A stretch of DNA of 64,000 bases, taken from the NCBI GenBank assembly GCA_024282035.1, contig JAMWZR010000001.1:124001-188000 (forward strand). Reading direction: 5' to 3'. A program made the position numbers and the translations under genes. Every line of letters begins with the position of its first letter. The stretch's first letter is position 1. The DNA comes from Nitrosomonas sp. (GTDB lineage: Bacteria; Pseudomonadota; Gammaproteobacteria; Burkholderiales; Nitrosomonadaceae). Of the stretch, positions 17,938 to 27,278 are shown one piece after another. The notes beneath the pieces were generated by a model. It was not told the DNA's origin and ran no database searches. It was given only the letters and a program-made list of their open reading frames with translations.

Positions 17938-19489
17938 TGATCGGATTGCGTTCACTCTCGACATACTGTTCGCCTTGCTGGATGACGAATCCCAGTTCGG
18001 TCCACCACTGAACCATATCGCCATAACTGCTCATACCTCGGGAAAATGGCTCAATCTGACCTGTTGCGGTTATGACTTCAACAGGCCGTTGCGCTGGCCA
18101 CCAGAGCTCACCGCAAGCGAGAAAATCGGCTTGCCAGGGTAAGGCCATGCGTTCAGTCAGAAAACCAGGCGGCAAGGTTGACTTGATGCGGAAGGGTGAA
18201 TCATAAGTTGCAGCTTGGGCAATGACATAGGTGACCTCAATGCCGGGAAAGAAAGGGGCGCCGATACAGCCTTCCAGTGCAGCCCGGGTCAGCGCATCAG
18301 GTTGTTCATTCAGTGGTAGATCGTCGAATGCCACGGCTGCGGGTGCGCCATTCCAATCAGCATTGAAGTTGCCATTCGCCCACTTTTCCATCATGGTGTA
18401 TTGGTATTCGGTCAGTGCCGCAAACTCTCCGTTGCTGGGATCGTCGGGATCGAGTCCGCTGTTCAGTTTGGGCATGCTGGGTGGCATGGTTGGTGGCAAA
18501 GTATTGGGATCGACTGGAGTATTGGGTTTCATCAGCCAGCCAAAAATGCGTTGGCGCGCGGGTTTTGCCGCATCGCTATTGTCATAAAGCTGTGTAAACC
18601 GTTGCGATGACAGAAAGTTTCCGGCTCCGCCATGATGACGGTTTTCGCGCTCTACAACCCAATGCAGCATAACCGTACGTTTCAGGATCGGATAGATATC
18701 CTGGGTAAAGGAGGGTACGGTTTTTACCAGATGAGGGGAAAACACTTTGGCGGCCACATTGACAGCCTGATCGTACCATGTGGTGACATGCTCGATGCCG
18801 GGTGCATAGGAAGGTGGCGCCACCACCAGCCATGCACCACCTTCCGCGGCAACTGGCGGAGCATCAGCGGTTTGAATCATGGCCGTAACAGGACCATCGG
18901 ACACGCCATCGTACCAGCCGTCGTTATTGGCGTAATTCGATAAAGCGCCATGCAGTGGGGAAGCTGATTTGCCCGGGCCGCCAATGGCGATCAATCGACC
19001 TTGCTCGTCGGTCAGTAATCGTCCCAATTCGACTTGTGCGCTGCCCTCCAGGTTACCGTTACGGATGAAATTGATTTCTCCGATGACCGGATCGTTTTGC
19101 TGGTTGATTCCGGATAATGTGCGCAATCCACCATCGATGACCAGACCTGCGCGATCATAACCGGCATTGCGGGGTGAAGCTGTCGGACCGCCTGGCGGAA
19201 AAGCGCCACCAGCGGCCTTGCTGTTGACTAGATGAACCTGCCAGCTTATCTGTGTGGTGCTGTCGGTTACCACTTCGCGGATCAGGTTCTCGTTACCACT
19301 GTCATCGCGTTCAAATTCGTAAATTCGGAAGCGAACTGCTTGCGGCTTGATTTTTCCCGGAATCGCCTGGTCACGATAAGGGCCGTCTGGAACGACTCCC
19401 GGAGCTTCCGGGCCTAAAAAAAATTCACTGTCACTGTTGCCGATACGGGCCACGCCGATGGCAGGATAAATACGGTAGATCTTTTTCAT
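17924..19489 (-). CDS. LodA/GoxA-family cysteine tryptophylquinone oxidase
   Basis: A 521-residue protein beginning IYRIYPAIGVARIGNS, the family hallmark. Near the C-terminus is LACGELWWPAQRP, with the candidate crosslinked Cys at about 459, and MVQWWTELGFV, with the candidate Trp at about 495/496. In LodA (L-lysine epsilon-oxidase) and GoxA (glycine oxidase) such residues form the CTQ cofactor and the reaction releases H2O2. This protein is shorter than LodA (726 residues), so the substrate cannot be assigned. An ATG with AGGAG was chosen; upstream codons to 19585 look non-coding. No classical signal peptide is present. The maturase gene overlaps its 3' end. Confidence 0.85.
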   Translation of the reverse strand: MKKIYRIYPAIGVARIGNSDSEFFLGPEAPGVVPDGPYRDQAIPGKIKPQAVRFRIYEFERDDSGNENLIREVVTDSTTQISWQVHLVNSKAAGGAFPPGGPTASPRNAGYDRAGLVIDGGLRTLSGINQQNDPVIGEINFIRNGNLEGSAQVELGRLLTDEQGRLIAIGGPGKSASPLHGALSNYANNDGWYDGVSDGPVTAMIQTADAPPVAAEGGAWLVVAPPSYAPGIEHVTTWYDQAVNVAAKVFSPHLVKTVPSFTQDIYPILKRTVMLHWVVERENRHHGGAGNFLSSQRFTQLYDNSDAAKPARQRIFGWLMKPNTPVDPNTLPPTMPPSMPKLNSGLDPDDPSNGEFAALTEYQYTMMEKWANGNFNADWNGAPAAVAFDDLPLNEQPDALTRAALEGCIGAPFFPGIEVTYVIAQAATYDSPFRIKSTLPPGFLTERMALPWQADFLACGELWWPAQRPVEVITATGQIEPFSRGMSSYGDMVQWWTELGFVIQQGEQYVESERNPINGQS

Positions 19490-19668
19490 GGATCGACTCC
19501 TGTTAACAAAATAGTTTCTTGAAAAAACTGCTAATGAATTGGACAGGGATAAATGCCTTGAGCCGGTGCAAGTACAGCATAGCACCCAATGACTTGCTTA
19601 CAGAGGTTTTCACTGACCCGATTTGGGATTGCTGAGTCATAGCGTAGAGCAACGGGGATTCTATTGCC

Positions 19669-19682
19669 GTGATTTAAATCAC
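19669..19682. promoter_or_regulatory. CRP/FNR-type palindrome upstream of the LodA-like gene
   Basis: A 14-base perfect palindrome, GTGATTTAAATCAC, in the intergenic space. It fits the CRP core GTGA-N6-TCAC and has the TGAT-N4-ATCA core of FNR sites. It lies 180 bases upstream of the oxidase start and about 40 bases after the methyltransferase stop. A TATGCT hexamer on the minus strand (19576-19581) could be the -10 of the oxidase promoter. The regulator is not identified. Confidence 0.4.
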
Positions 19683-19723
19683 AGCGGGTTTGAAGCGCGA
19701 AATGGTTGGTTGATGCCAAGCGA

Positions 19724-20389
19724 TCAATCAGTCTGATTGGATGGTTTGCGAGCGCAAAATAAGCTGATCGTACCCATGATGGTGCGGTGACGGGATGGCA
19801 CTTCCACCGAACAAAATCCTGCGGCAAGGGCATGCTGGGGTAAGCGTCCAAGGATATGATCGTAAATTTCCTCAAACCAGCGGGTGAACAGGGAGATCAA
19901 CCACATCCAGCCATCGTGTGGCTGACCGAAATCGGCAATATGCAGTTCGCCACCAGGTTTCAGCACGCGCAGGGCTTCCTGCAGCATTTCCATCTTTTCC
20001 GTTTGGGTTAGATGATGCAGCAACAGACTGGCAAAGAGATGATCGAAGCTATCATTGGCATAGGGCAAACGGGTCGCGGATCCGAGCTGCCAGTTGATGG
20101 TTTTGGTCGTCAGTTCGGCTTTTGTACGAGCGATGGCCAGCACTTGGGGATCAATATCCACACCACATACAACCACATCTGGATGGCTTTGCTTGATCTG
20201 CAATGTCAGCGTGCCGGTGCCACAACCGGTGTCCAGCACCATTTGCCCGGCTTGTAGTTTAGCTTGTGCAATCAGTGCCGTTCTGATAGCCGATTCGGGA
20301 AACAGACATCGCATCAGCGGATCATACCAACGCGTCAACCAATGAAAATGCAGCGCTGGTGTAAAGTTTGGCTTTTTGTTAGTGGACAT
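19724..20389 (-). CDS. Class I SAM-dependent methyltransferase (UbiE/Methyltransf_25-like)
   Basis: A 221-residue enzyme (start at the second ATG; a form 6 residues longer is possible). SAM-binding motif I is VLDTGCGTGTLTLQI, the acidic residue follows in VCGVDIDPQVL, and the post-motif region is LPYANDSFDHLFASLLLHHL with RVLKPGGELHIADFG. This is the small-molecule methyltransferase pattern shared with UbiE/COQ5, but the HWLTRWYDPLMRCLFP beginning suggests a phospholipid or general methyltransferase rather than UbiE itself. The substrate is unknown. It lies between the RND operon and the oxidase pair on the same strand, about 100 bases from the former. Confidence 0.8.
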   Translation of the reverse strand: MSTNKKPNFTPALHFHWLTRWYDPLMRCLFPESAIRTALIAQAKLQAGQMVLDTGCGTGTLTLQIKQSHPDVVVCGVDIDPQVLAIARTKAELTTKTINWQLGSATRLPYANDSFDHLFASLLLHHLTQTEKMEMLQEALRVLKPGGELHIADFGQPHDGWMWLISLFTRWFEEIYDHILGRLPQHALAAGFCSVEVPSRHRTIMGTISLFCARKPSNQTD

Positions 20390-20487
20390 GGGGCCGATGA
20401 CTGCCAATGGTTCGAAACATTCAGTTTAGGTCATTCGCATTACGTATGCCATCCATCGTGCTCCAGTGAAATTGGCGCCATGCTCTC

Positions 20488-23400
20488 TCATAAACTATCA
20501 CTATCCAAATTTGCATTTTGTCGGCGGGTTTGCCGTAGCGGTATTTCCTTCACCATCGCATAGAGTGCAGGGAAAATGATGAGTGTCAGAATGGTTGCCG
20601 AGATCATTCCACCCACCATCGGAGCAGCGATGCGACGCATGATCTCGGAGCCGGTGCCGCTGCTGAGCATGACTGGAAGCAATCCCATGACGCTGCCCGC
20701 GATGGTCATCATGACCGGGCGAATGCGATACACTGCGCCCTGCACGACCGCTTCGTACAAATCGGAAAGCATGAGATTTTGTGCGACTACATTGCGCTGT
20801 CGGATCATGGTGGTCAGTGATTGATCGATAAAGGTGAGCATGACCATACCGGATTCTGCAGCGATGCCGATCAGTCCGATGAATCCGACCACAGCTGCGA
20901 TGCTCAGGTTGTAGTCGAGCCAATACATCAACCAGATACCGCCGACTAATGAAAACGGTACGGACAGCATGACGATCAGTGTTTCGGTCAGGCGGCCAAA
21001 ATTCAGGTATACCAGCAAGAAAACCATCAAAATGGTGAGCGGTATGACCAGCTTCAATTTTTCGGTGGCGCGCTGCATGTATTCAAACTGACCGCTCCAG
21101 GTGGCATAGTAGCCGGGGGGGAATGACACCTGTTCACTTACTGCTTGTTGCGCATCCGCGATATAGCTGCCGATATCGCGATCGCGGATATCCACGAAGA
21201 CATAAGCCGCGAGCAAGGCATTCTCCGTACGGATACTGGGGGGACCTTGTACGAGTTTGATCTGTGCCAGTTGTCCCAGTGGGATCATGGTGCCGCCGGC
21301 AGCTGGCACCAGCACTTGTGTGGCAATGGTCTGTGGATCCGTTCGCAGCTCACGGGGGTAGCGAATGGCGACATCAAAGCGCTCACGTCCTTCGACAGTG
21401 GTCGTGATTACATTTCCACCCAAGGCGACGGTGACAACTTCAAGCAGATCGCCTACAGCCAGACCATATCGTGCCAACGCCAAACGGTCAGGCTCGATAT
21501 CAAGATAGAAGCCGCCGGTGATGCGTTCGGCATAGACGCTCGTGGTGCCAGGTACATTTTTGATCACTGCCTCGATTTGCTTGGCAAGGGTTTCGATTTC
21601 ATTCAGGTTACTGCCGAAAACTTTGATGCCGATGGGTGTACGGATGCCGGTAGCCAGCATGTCGATGCGATTCTTGATCGGCATGGTCCAGGCATTGGCA
21701 ATCCCCGGAATTTGCAAGGCCTGATCCATTTCCGCAATCAGCTTGTCAATTGTCATATCGGGGCGCCATGTCTTTTCCGGTTTCAGATTGATGATGGTTT
21801 CAGTCATTTCCAATGGAGCTGGATCGGTTGCCGTATTTGCCCTTCCGGCCTTGCCGAATACCGATGCTACTTCCGGGAAAGTCATGATGATTTTGTTTTG
21901 TGTCTGCAAGATTTCTGCAGCCTGCGTTACGGACAGTCCTGGCAAGGTGACAGGCATATACAGTAACGTGCCTTCGTTTAGGGTGGGCATGAATTCCTTG
22001 CCCAGTTTCGAAGCGGGATAAAGGGTGGCAAGCAATATGCCCAGTGCAATGGCGAGAATGGATTTTTTCCATTGCATTACCCATTCAATCAACGGCCGGT
22101 ACCAGCGGATCATCCAGCGTCCTAATGGATTGTCTTCTTCACGTGGAACATGACCGCGGATCAAGACCAGAATCAATACCGGAACCAGGGTGATGGATAG
22201 GATGGCGGCACCGGACATCGCAAAGGTCTTGGTATAGGCAAGCGGCTGGAACATGCGTCCCTCTTGTGCTTCCAGCGCAAAAACCGGTAGAAACGACACG
22301 GTGATGATCAACAGGCTGAAAAATAGCGATGGACCGACTTCCTGACAGGCGGCGATGACTGCATCGATACGCGAATCGCCAGGCTTCAAGCGTGCTAGAT
22401 GCTTGTGTGCATTTTCCACCATGACGATCGCGGCATCCGTCATCTCCGCAATTGCCAGCGCAATTCCGGCGAGACTCATGATATTGGAATTGATGCCGAG
22501 CTGCGCCATGGCGATAAAAGCGATCAATACTCCGATTGGCAGCATGATGATGGCGACCAGGGCACTGCGAACATGCATGAGGAATAGAGCACAGACCAAT
22601 GCCACGATGACGATTTGCTCGATGAAGACTTCCTGTAGCGTCGCAATGGCGCGATGGATCAGGTCGGCACGATTGTAAACCGGAGTCACGGCGACATCCT
22701 GTGGCAATCCGGTTTTGACTTGATCGATTTTGGCTTCCAGATCGTGTATGACCTCGAGCGCATTTTCGCCGTAGCGGGCCACAGCAACACCGGATACCAC
22801 TTCACCCTCGCCATTCAGTTCAGCGATGCCGCGGCGCTCTCCGGGAACCAGTTCCACACGGGCCACATCGCGTAACAGGACAGGCTTGCCGACATGCGTT
22901 CTGACGACAAGATTTTCCAGGTCGTCTGGACTGTTCAGGTAGCCGCGGCCGCGGACCATATACTCTGTTTCCGCCAATTCGATGACGCGACCACCAACGT
23001 CACGATTACTGGCAGCAATGACTTCGGTGATCCGCTTCAGCGGAATATCATAGGCCTGCAAGCGACGCGGGTCGACTGTGATCTGGTATGTTTTGACAAA
23101 GCCACCGACACTGGCGACTTCCGATATGCCTGCTACGGTGGTTAACTGATAACGCAGGAACCAGTCCTGAATGGCGCGCAATTCATCCAGAGCGCGATTT
23201 TTAGCCGTGATGACATATTGATAGATCCAGCCAACGCCAGTTGCATCCGGACCCAGTGCGGGCCTCACATCACGCGGTAATTGATTGGCGGCAAAATTCA
23301 GGTATTCCAGTACGCGCGAGCGAGCCCAGTAAATATCGGTGCCATCGGCAAAAATGACATAAATGAACGATACGCCAAATGCCGATACGCCACGTACCAC

Positions 23401-23640
23401 TTTAGCGCGGGGTACTGCCAGCATGGCTGTGGTGAGCGGGTAGGTAACCTGGTCTTCAACGACTTGCGGAGCTTGACCGGGATATTCGGTATAAATGATG
23501 ACTTGCACATCCGATAAATCGGGGATTGCGTCGATCGGCATTTTCCATAATGCATGAATTCCCCAGCCAGCGATAAAGACACTGCATAGCAATACCAGAA
23601 AGGTGTGCCGGATAGACCATGCGATGATATGTTTCAGCAT
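20488..23640 (-). CDS. cusA: Heavy-metal RND efflux pump, CusA-type inner-membrane subunit
   Basis: A 1050-residue proton-driven transporter with the 12-helix RND layout and two large periplasmic loops. The start PIDAIPDLSDVQVIIYTEYPGQAPQVVEDQVTYPL and GPDATGVGWIYQYV are HME-RND signatures. TAMPIKNRIDML-type sequence (TMPIKNRIDMLATG) and PLEMTETIINLKPEKTWRPDM match the CusA/SilA subgroup, which exports Cu(I) and Ag(I). In transmembrane segment 4 the relay Asp is kept, but its surroundings read IAEMTDAA where CusA has VGAMVDAA. Cu/Ag specificity is likely, not proven. The gene follows cusB by 11 bases, with GGGAG before the ATG. Confidence 0.9.
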   Translation of the reverse strand: MLKHIIAWSIRHTFLVLLCSVFIAGWGIHALWKMPIDAIPDLSDVQVIIYTEYPGQAPQVVEDQVTYPLTTAMLAVPRAKVVRGVSAFGVSFIYVIFADGTDIYWARSRVLEYLNFAANQLPRDVRPALGPDATGVGWIYQYVITAKNRALDELRAIQDWFLRYQLTTVAGISEVASVGGFVKTYQITVDPRRLQAYDIPLKRITEVIAASNRDVGGRVIELAETEYMVRGRGYLNSPDDLENLVVRTHVGKPVLLRDVARVELVPGERRGIAELNGEGEVVSGVAVARYGENALEVIHDLEAKIDQVKTGLPQDVAVTPVYNRADLIHRAIATLQEVFIEQIVIVALVCALFLMHVRSALVAIIMLPIGVLIAFIAMAQLGINSNIMSLAGIALAIAEMTDAAIVMVENAHKHLARLKPGDSRIDAVIAACQEVGPSLFFSLLIITVSFLPVFALEAQEGRMFQPLAYTKTFAMSGAAILSITLVPVLILVLIRGHVPREEDNPLGRWMIRWYRPLIEWVMQWKKSILAIALGILLATLYPASKLGKEFMPTLNEGTLLYMPVTLPGLSVTQAAEILQTQNKIIMTFPEVASVFGKAGRANTATDPAPLEMTETIINLKPEKTWRPDMTIDKLIAEMDQALQIPGIANAWTMPIKNRIDMLATGIRTPIGIKVFGSNLNEIETLAKQIEAVIKNVPGTTSVYAERITGGFYLDIEPDRLALARYGLAVGDLLEVVTVALGGNVITTTVEGRERFDVAIRYPRELRTDPQTIATQVLVPAAGGTMIPLGQLAQIKLVQGPPSIRTENALLAAYVFVDIRDRDIGSYIADAQQAVSEQVSFPPGYYATWSGQFEYMQRATEKLKLVIPLTILMVFLLVYLNFGRLTETLIVMLSVPFSLVGGIWLMYWLDYNLSIAAVVGFIGLIGIAAESGMVMLTFIDQSLTTMIRQRNVVAQNLMLSDLYEAVVQGAVYRIRPVMMTIAGSVMGLLPVMLSSGTGSEIMRRIAAPMVGGMISATILTLIIFPALYAMVKEIPLRQTRRQNANLDSDSL

Positions 23641-23651
23641 GCTGTGCTCCC

Positions 23652-25214
23652 TCAGCGTTTGTTCGTGGAAAAGGCTGGCTGGATCTGGACAATGACGAAT
23701 TCACCAGCGGAGTTTTCAGTCATTGCAAAATGGATATCTTGGCCGGGTTTCAACGATTGCAGCAGCTGTGCATCGTTAACCTGAAAATCCATTGTCATTG
23801 CAGGCCAGCGCAAACTGTCGATTGGCCCATGGGCTATGGTGAGGCTTGCATGTGATAGGTCAATGGCTTCAATGCGTCCATCGCCATGATGTTGTGCTGC
23901 AGGAACAGGAGGGAGATCCCGATCTTCAATTTGCTGGCTTGGGGTGGAATGTGAGAAGCTGCTCAAGGCATTTCTGAAATTGCTTTCCGCATCAAGCAGA
24001 AAATTTGCTTTGACTACGACAGATTCACCAGCACGTAAACCGCCCAGTATTTCTGTAAAGCCGTCGGCATGCAGACCCGGCTTGACACTTCGTGGTTCAA
24101 AACGCCCTTCGCCCAGATCGACCAATACCACCCGACGGGTGCCGCTATCGAGAACGGCGGAATCCGGGACCGTCAGTACCTTGCCTTTGCTGTGCCATGA
24201 GGTAAGTTCGATGTGTGCATACATGGCGGGTTTGAGCAGGTAATCGGGGTTGGTGAGTTCGATGCGGACGATGGCAGTACGTGTTTCCGGGGTTATCGAC
24301 GGGTAAACGAAGGCGACGGTGCCTGTAAAAATTTTGTCCGGATAGGCATCGATGCGAATGGTGGCGATTTGACCGGTGTGGATCAAACCAAGGTCCTGTT
24401 CGAATACATCGGCCATCAACCATATGTTTGATAGATCGGCAATTTGGTACAGCATGTCACCTGGCATGAAGCGTTGCCCTGCCACGGCTTTTTTTTCCAT
24501 TACAATTCCATCGGCCTGGGCACGCAAAGTCAGATACTGCTGCACCGTGCCGCTGTGTTGCAGTCGCCGTATTTCTGACTCCGCGATATCCCAGTTACGC
24601 AATTTCTGCAGCGCGGCATTCACTAGTCGTTGCATGGAGGACCGAATTTCAGAATCGGCGGTGGAGACTGTCTGCAGTCCTTTTGCTGCGATGAGGTATT
24701 CCTGCTGAGCGCTGATCAGCTCGGGACTGTAGATGTCCATCAGTGCATCGCCCTTTTTGATCTTGTGGCCGGTTGTGTTGACGTATAGACGCTGAATCCA
24801 GCCTTCGAATTTGGTGGTTACCGCATATTGCTTGCGTTCGTCGGCTTGGACCGTGGCGACGGCTCTGACGGTTCGCATCAGTTCACGCATGTGCGCAATT
24901 TCTGTGCGCACCCCCAACTTTTGCACTTTCTCGGTGCTGATACTGATTACGTGAGAGTCATTTTTTTGTGACGATGATTCATCGTCATACACCGGTAGAT
25001 AGTCCATACCCATCGGATCCTTTTTAGGTACTGGTGAGGTGTCCGGCAACCCCATTGGATTACGGTAATACAGAATCTTTTTTTCTGAGCCAGTTTCTTG
25101 GGTAAGTGTAGTTATCGATTCATCGTTTTGTGGCATTCGACCTAACCAATAACCCACGGCCAAGGTTGCAATCAGCAGCGTAACTGCGATGAACCATCGA
25201 ATGATCAGAGACAT
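23652..25214 (-). CDS. cusB: CusB-type periplasmic adaptor with C-terminal CusF-like domain
   Basis: A 520-residue membrane-fusion protein. A single N-terminal helix (about 5-22) is followed by a heavy-metal-binding motif with Met (YYRNPMGLPDTSPVPKKDPMGMDYLP). The barrel-sandwich, hairpin and beta-barrel domains come next (GWIQRLYVNTTGHKIKKGDALMDIYSPEL, then YKV-like strands). The last 75 residues (from GDGRIEAID) form a CusF-like domain with the metal-site Trp and Met residues in RWPAMTMDF. In E. coli CusF is a separate periplasmic chaperone, whereas here it is fused to the adaptor. It links CusA to the outer-membrane channel. AGGAG lies before the ATG. Confidence 0.9.
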   Translation of the reverse strand: MSLIIRWFIAVTLLIATLAVGYWLGRMPQNDESITTLTQETGSEKKILYYRNPMGLPDTSPVPKKDPMGMDYLPVYDDESSSQKNDSHVISISTEKVQKLGVRTEIAHMRELMRTVRAVATVQADERKQYAVTTKFEGWIQRLYVNTTGHKIKKGDALMDIYSPELISAQQEYLIAAKGLQTVSTADSEIRSSMQRLVNAALQKLRNWDIAESEIRRLQHSGTVQQYLTLRAQADGIVMEKKAVAGQRFMPGDMLYQIADLSNIWLMADVFEQDLGLIHTGQIATIRIDAYPDKIFTGTVAFVYPSITPETRTAIVRIELTNPDYLLKPAMYAHIELTSWHSKGKVLTVPDSAVLDSGTRRVVLVDLGEGRFEPRSVKPGLHADGFTEILGGLRAGESVVVKANFLLDAESNFRNALSSFSHSTPSQQIEDRDLPPVPAAQHHGDGRIEAIDLSHASLTIAHGPIDSLRWPAMTMDFQVNDAQLLQSLKPGQDIHFAMTENSAGEFVIVQIQPAFSTNKR

Positions 25215-25237
25215 GGCATCACTCCTTTCGAGATTAA

Positions 25238-26623
25238 CTAGTGTTGTTTTTTGCCTGTGAGAAAGTCAATTTCTGCTAAGGCCTTGTTGTGGTTGGCAAT
25301 GGCAGTGATAAGGCTGGTTTCGTAATCGAATACCGTCATCTGGCTATCCAGTAGAGTCAGGAAATCAATCCGTCCGACTTGATACGCGGATAATGCAGAT
25401 TCAACGGTTAAACGTGCTTGCGGCAGGATCGTCGTTTGATAGAGCTTGACCGATTTCTGACTTTGTTCTGCGATGGCGATTTGCTGACGCAATTTCGCGC
25501 CGATTTCATTGCGCTGTGCCTGATATAGATTGATTGCCTGATCACGTAGGGCTTCCGATTCGATAATACGTGGTTCGATTTTATTGCTGCGCCAGATGGG
25601 GAGATTGACCGCTACCGTCATACTCACCATGTCGTCACGCCGCGTGCCATCAAGCATGTTGTCGCGTTGTCCATAGGAAAAACGCACATCAACATCAGGC
25701 AAATAGGCTTTGCGGGCCAGATCAACGGATTTTTCATTTCGCGCAATCAAGTTCTGTAGCGCCAGCAATTGTGGACGCTGCTCTAATGCCTGCTGCATCA
25801 GGATGTCAGTGGGTGGTGGTGATTCGGCGATATGAAGTGGCGCTGGAACCGGAATACTGCCTTTGCTGCTGCGTCCTAACGTACGGACCAGATCGGCTTC
25901 CAGAACCGGTTGTTCCCGGGTCAGAATCAACTGGCGATCGAGCAGTTTGGATAGTTGTGTTTGGGCTTTGAGTACATCGGCCTGGCTGCCTTGACCAATC
26001 TGGTAGCGTGCTTCGGCAACACTGAGAAAATGTCCTAGAACTTGCCTGTTTTTGTCGACAACTTGGATCATTTCCAGAGTCAATCCCAGATCGAAATAAG
26101 TTGTCTTGAGGTCATGCACGATACGATTGACCGTTTCATGGTAACCCTGCTCCATGGCTTCGGCATCTTTGCTGGCGATTTCCTTGCGCAATCCGCGTTT
26201 TCCTGGAAAGGGCAGACGCTGCGACAGACCAATCATTTTCATGGTCATGTCTTCGCGGTTGAATGGCGATGATGCTATGGGTGCGTTGATTACACCGGCT
26301 TCGAGTACCGGATCGTCCAATGCTTCTGCAGGCGAAATGCGCTGTCGCGCTGCCTCGCGTTGTTGATGTGCAGCCTGGATTTCCGGATTATGCTCGAGTG
26401 TTTCAGCAATTAAACTTGCAAGCAAGGATGGGGTTATTGGAGCCACTGTGGCAGAGATGCTTCGCGAAGCGGCGGAGGCGGTTTCCATACTGTTTCGTTC
26501 AGCTTGTGCTTGAGTCGCTGCAAATCCGGTTGTCAGGGTTAAGATGACAGTAAAAATAACTGCGATTTTTCGGTCATGCGGAGTGACCGGAAGTTTTATT
26601 TCAGACGGATAGGTGATAACCAT
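25238..26623 (-). CDS. cusC: TolC-family outer-membrane channel of the Cus-type efflux system
   Basis: A 461-residue outer-membrane factor. An N-terminal export signal is present around residues 20-41 (IAVIFTVILTLTTGFAATQAQA). Two repeated OEP domains follow: LIAETLEHNPEIQAAHQQREAARQRI to about 250, and a second from LQRPQLLALQ to the end, with long coiled helices (NRIVHDLKTTYFDLGLTLEM, QRNEIGAKLRQQIAIAEQS). The protein lacks the lipobox seen in E. coli CusC and is nearer the CzcC-type sequences, so the symbol rests on the operon. It is the first cus gene of the transcript and starts 135 bases after the small His/Cys protein. Confidence 0.85.
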   Translation of the reverse strand: MVITYPSEIKLPVTPHDRKIAVIFTVILTLTTGFAATQAQAERNSMETASAASRSISATVAPITPSLLASLIAETLEHNPEIQAAHQQREAARQRISPAEALDDPVLEAGVINAPIASSPFNREDMTMKMIGLSQRLPFPGKRGLRKEIASKDAEAMEQGYHETVNRIVHDLKTTYFDLGLTLEMIQVVDKNRQVLGHFLSVAEARYQIGQGSQADVLKAQTQLSKLLDRQLILTREQPVLEADLVRTLGRSSKGSIPVPAPLHIAESPPPTDILMQQALEQRPQLLALQNLIARNEKSVDLARKAYLPDVDVRFSYGQRDNMLDGTRRDDMVSMTVAVNLPIWRSNKIEPRIIESEALRDQAINLYQAQRNEIGAKLRQQIAIAEQSQKSVKLYQTTILPQARLTVESALSAYQVGRIDFLTLLDSQMTVFDYETSLITAIANHNKALAEIDFLTGKKQH

Positions 26624-26758
26624 TTGATTCCCCTTGGGGTAAATTCATGAGCCTTGCCAGCAATGAAAAAGGGATTGCCAAACTAACTAGGCATAATCTG
26701 CTGTTTCGTGCTGCAAAACAGGTTGATAATTTACAACTACCTCACCAGCAGGTGAGTT

Positions 26759-27136
26759 TTACAGGGGGAAAGTCAGAGGCGGGCGTTGAGGTTGTTCAGG
26801 TACAAATGAAGTGAAGCCAGCACGAGGAAGTTTCATCATGGGTACTTTATTTGTTGTAAGTGGTGTTTTTTGTTCGGTCAGAATCAGGGTGGTGCTGAAG
26901 ATATCGCACACTGAGTCATTACAAGGAAAATTAGGTAATGGATGTGTTATTCCTTTTTCTGGTGCTTGTTTGTGACAGGCATCGTGATGATGATCATTCG
27001 ACGAAGCTGCCTTTGAATCGATCAGGCTATCGGTTTTTTCATCGATACAAACCGAAAATACAGCAGCAGCCATTCCCTGCATGGGCAGCCATACCATAAG
27101 AAAAACAACTATCCATTTCAATTTAAGCGAACGCAT
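26759..27136 (-). CDS. Short secreted His/Cys protein heading the cus operon
   Basis: A 125-residue protein starting at an internal ATG, with a clear signal peptide (LKLKWIVVFLMVWLPMQGMAAA). The mature part contains SVCIDEK, NDHHHDACHK and NFPCNDSVCD, so four cysteines and a cluster of histidines are available for metal binding. It resembles the short DUF2946/CopL-like proteins often found next to copper efflux genes, but the match is not strong. A role in periplasmic metal buffering or signalling is inferred from position. A longer form starting at 27289 overlaps the divergent regulator and is rejected. Confidence 0.62.
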   Translation of the reverse strand: MRSLKLKWIVVFLMVWLPMQGMAAAVFSVCIDEKTDSLIDSKAASSNDHHHDACHKQAPEKGITHPLPNFPCNDSVCDIFSTTLILTEQKTPLTTNKVPMMKLPRAGFTSFVPEQPQRPPLTFPL

Positions 27137-27245
27137 CGTTGAATTATAGTCAATTTCTGATCGACTGCTCATGGTTAATTCGACGATTTTAAAATTGTTT
27201 GGAAATCTTGAATTGCGATCGATGGGATATTCTTTTACAATTCGC

Positions 27246-27258
27246 GCAACTTTGTTGC
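27246..27258. promoter_or_regulatory. Candidate operator between the His/Cys gene and the Fur-family regulator
   Basis: GCAAC-TTT-GTTGC is a perfect 5-3-5 inverted repeat placed 20 bases before the regulator ATG and about 110 bases before the divergent gene. The position suits autoregulation or divergent control. It does not resemble the usual Zur box of gammaproteobacteria, so the link is only positional. Confidence 0.35.
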
Positions 27259-27278
27259 ATTTAGACGGTGAATTAAAA

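Noticed and set aside
26741..26756. CTCACC/GGTGAG hairpin after the short His/Cys gene
   Set aside because: The T run follows it on the plus strand only, opposite to transcription of the gene, so it cannot be that gene's terminator; possible processing site but unproven.
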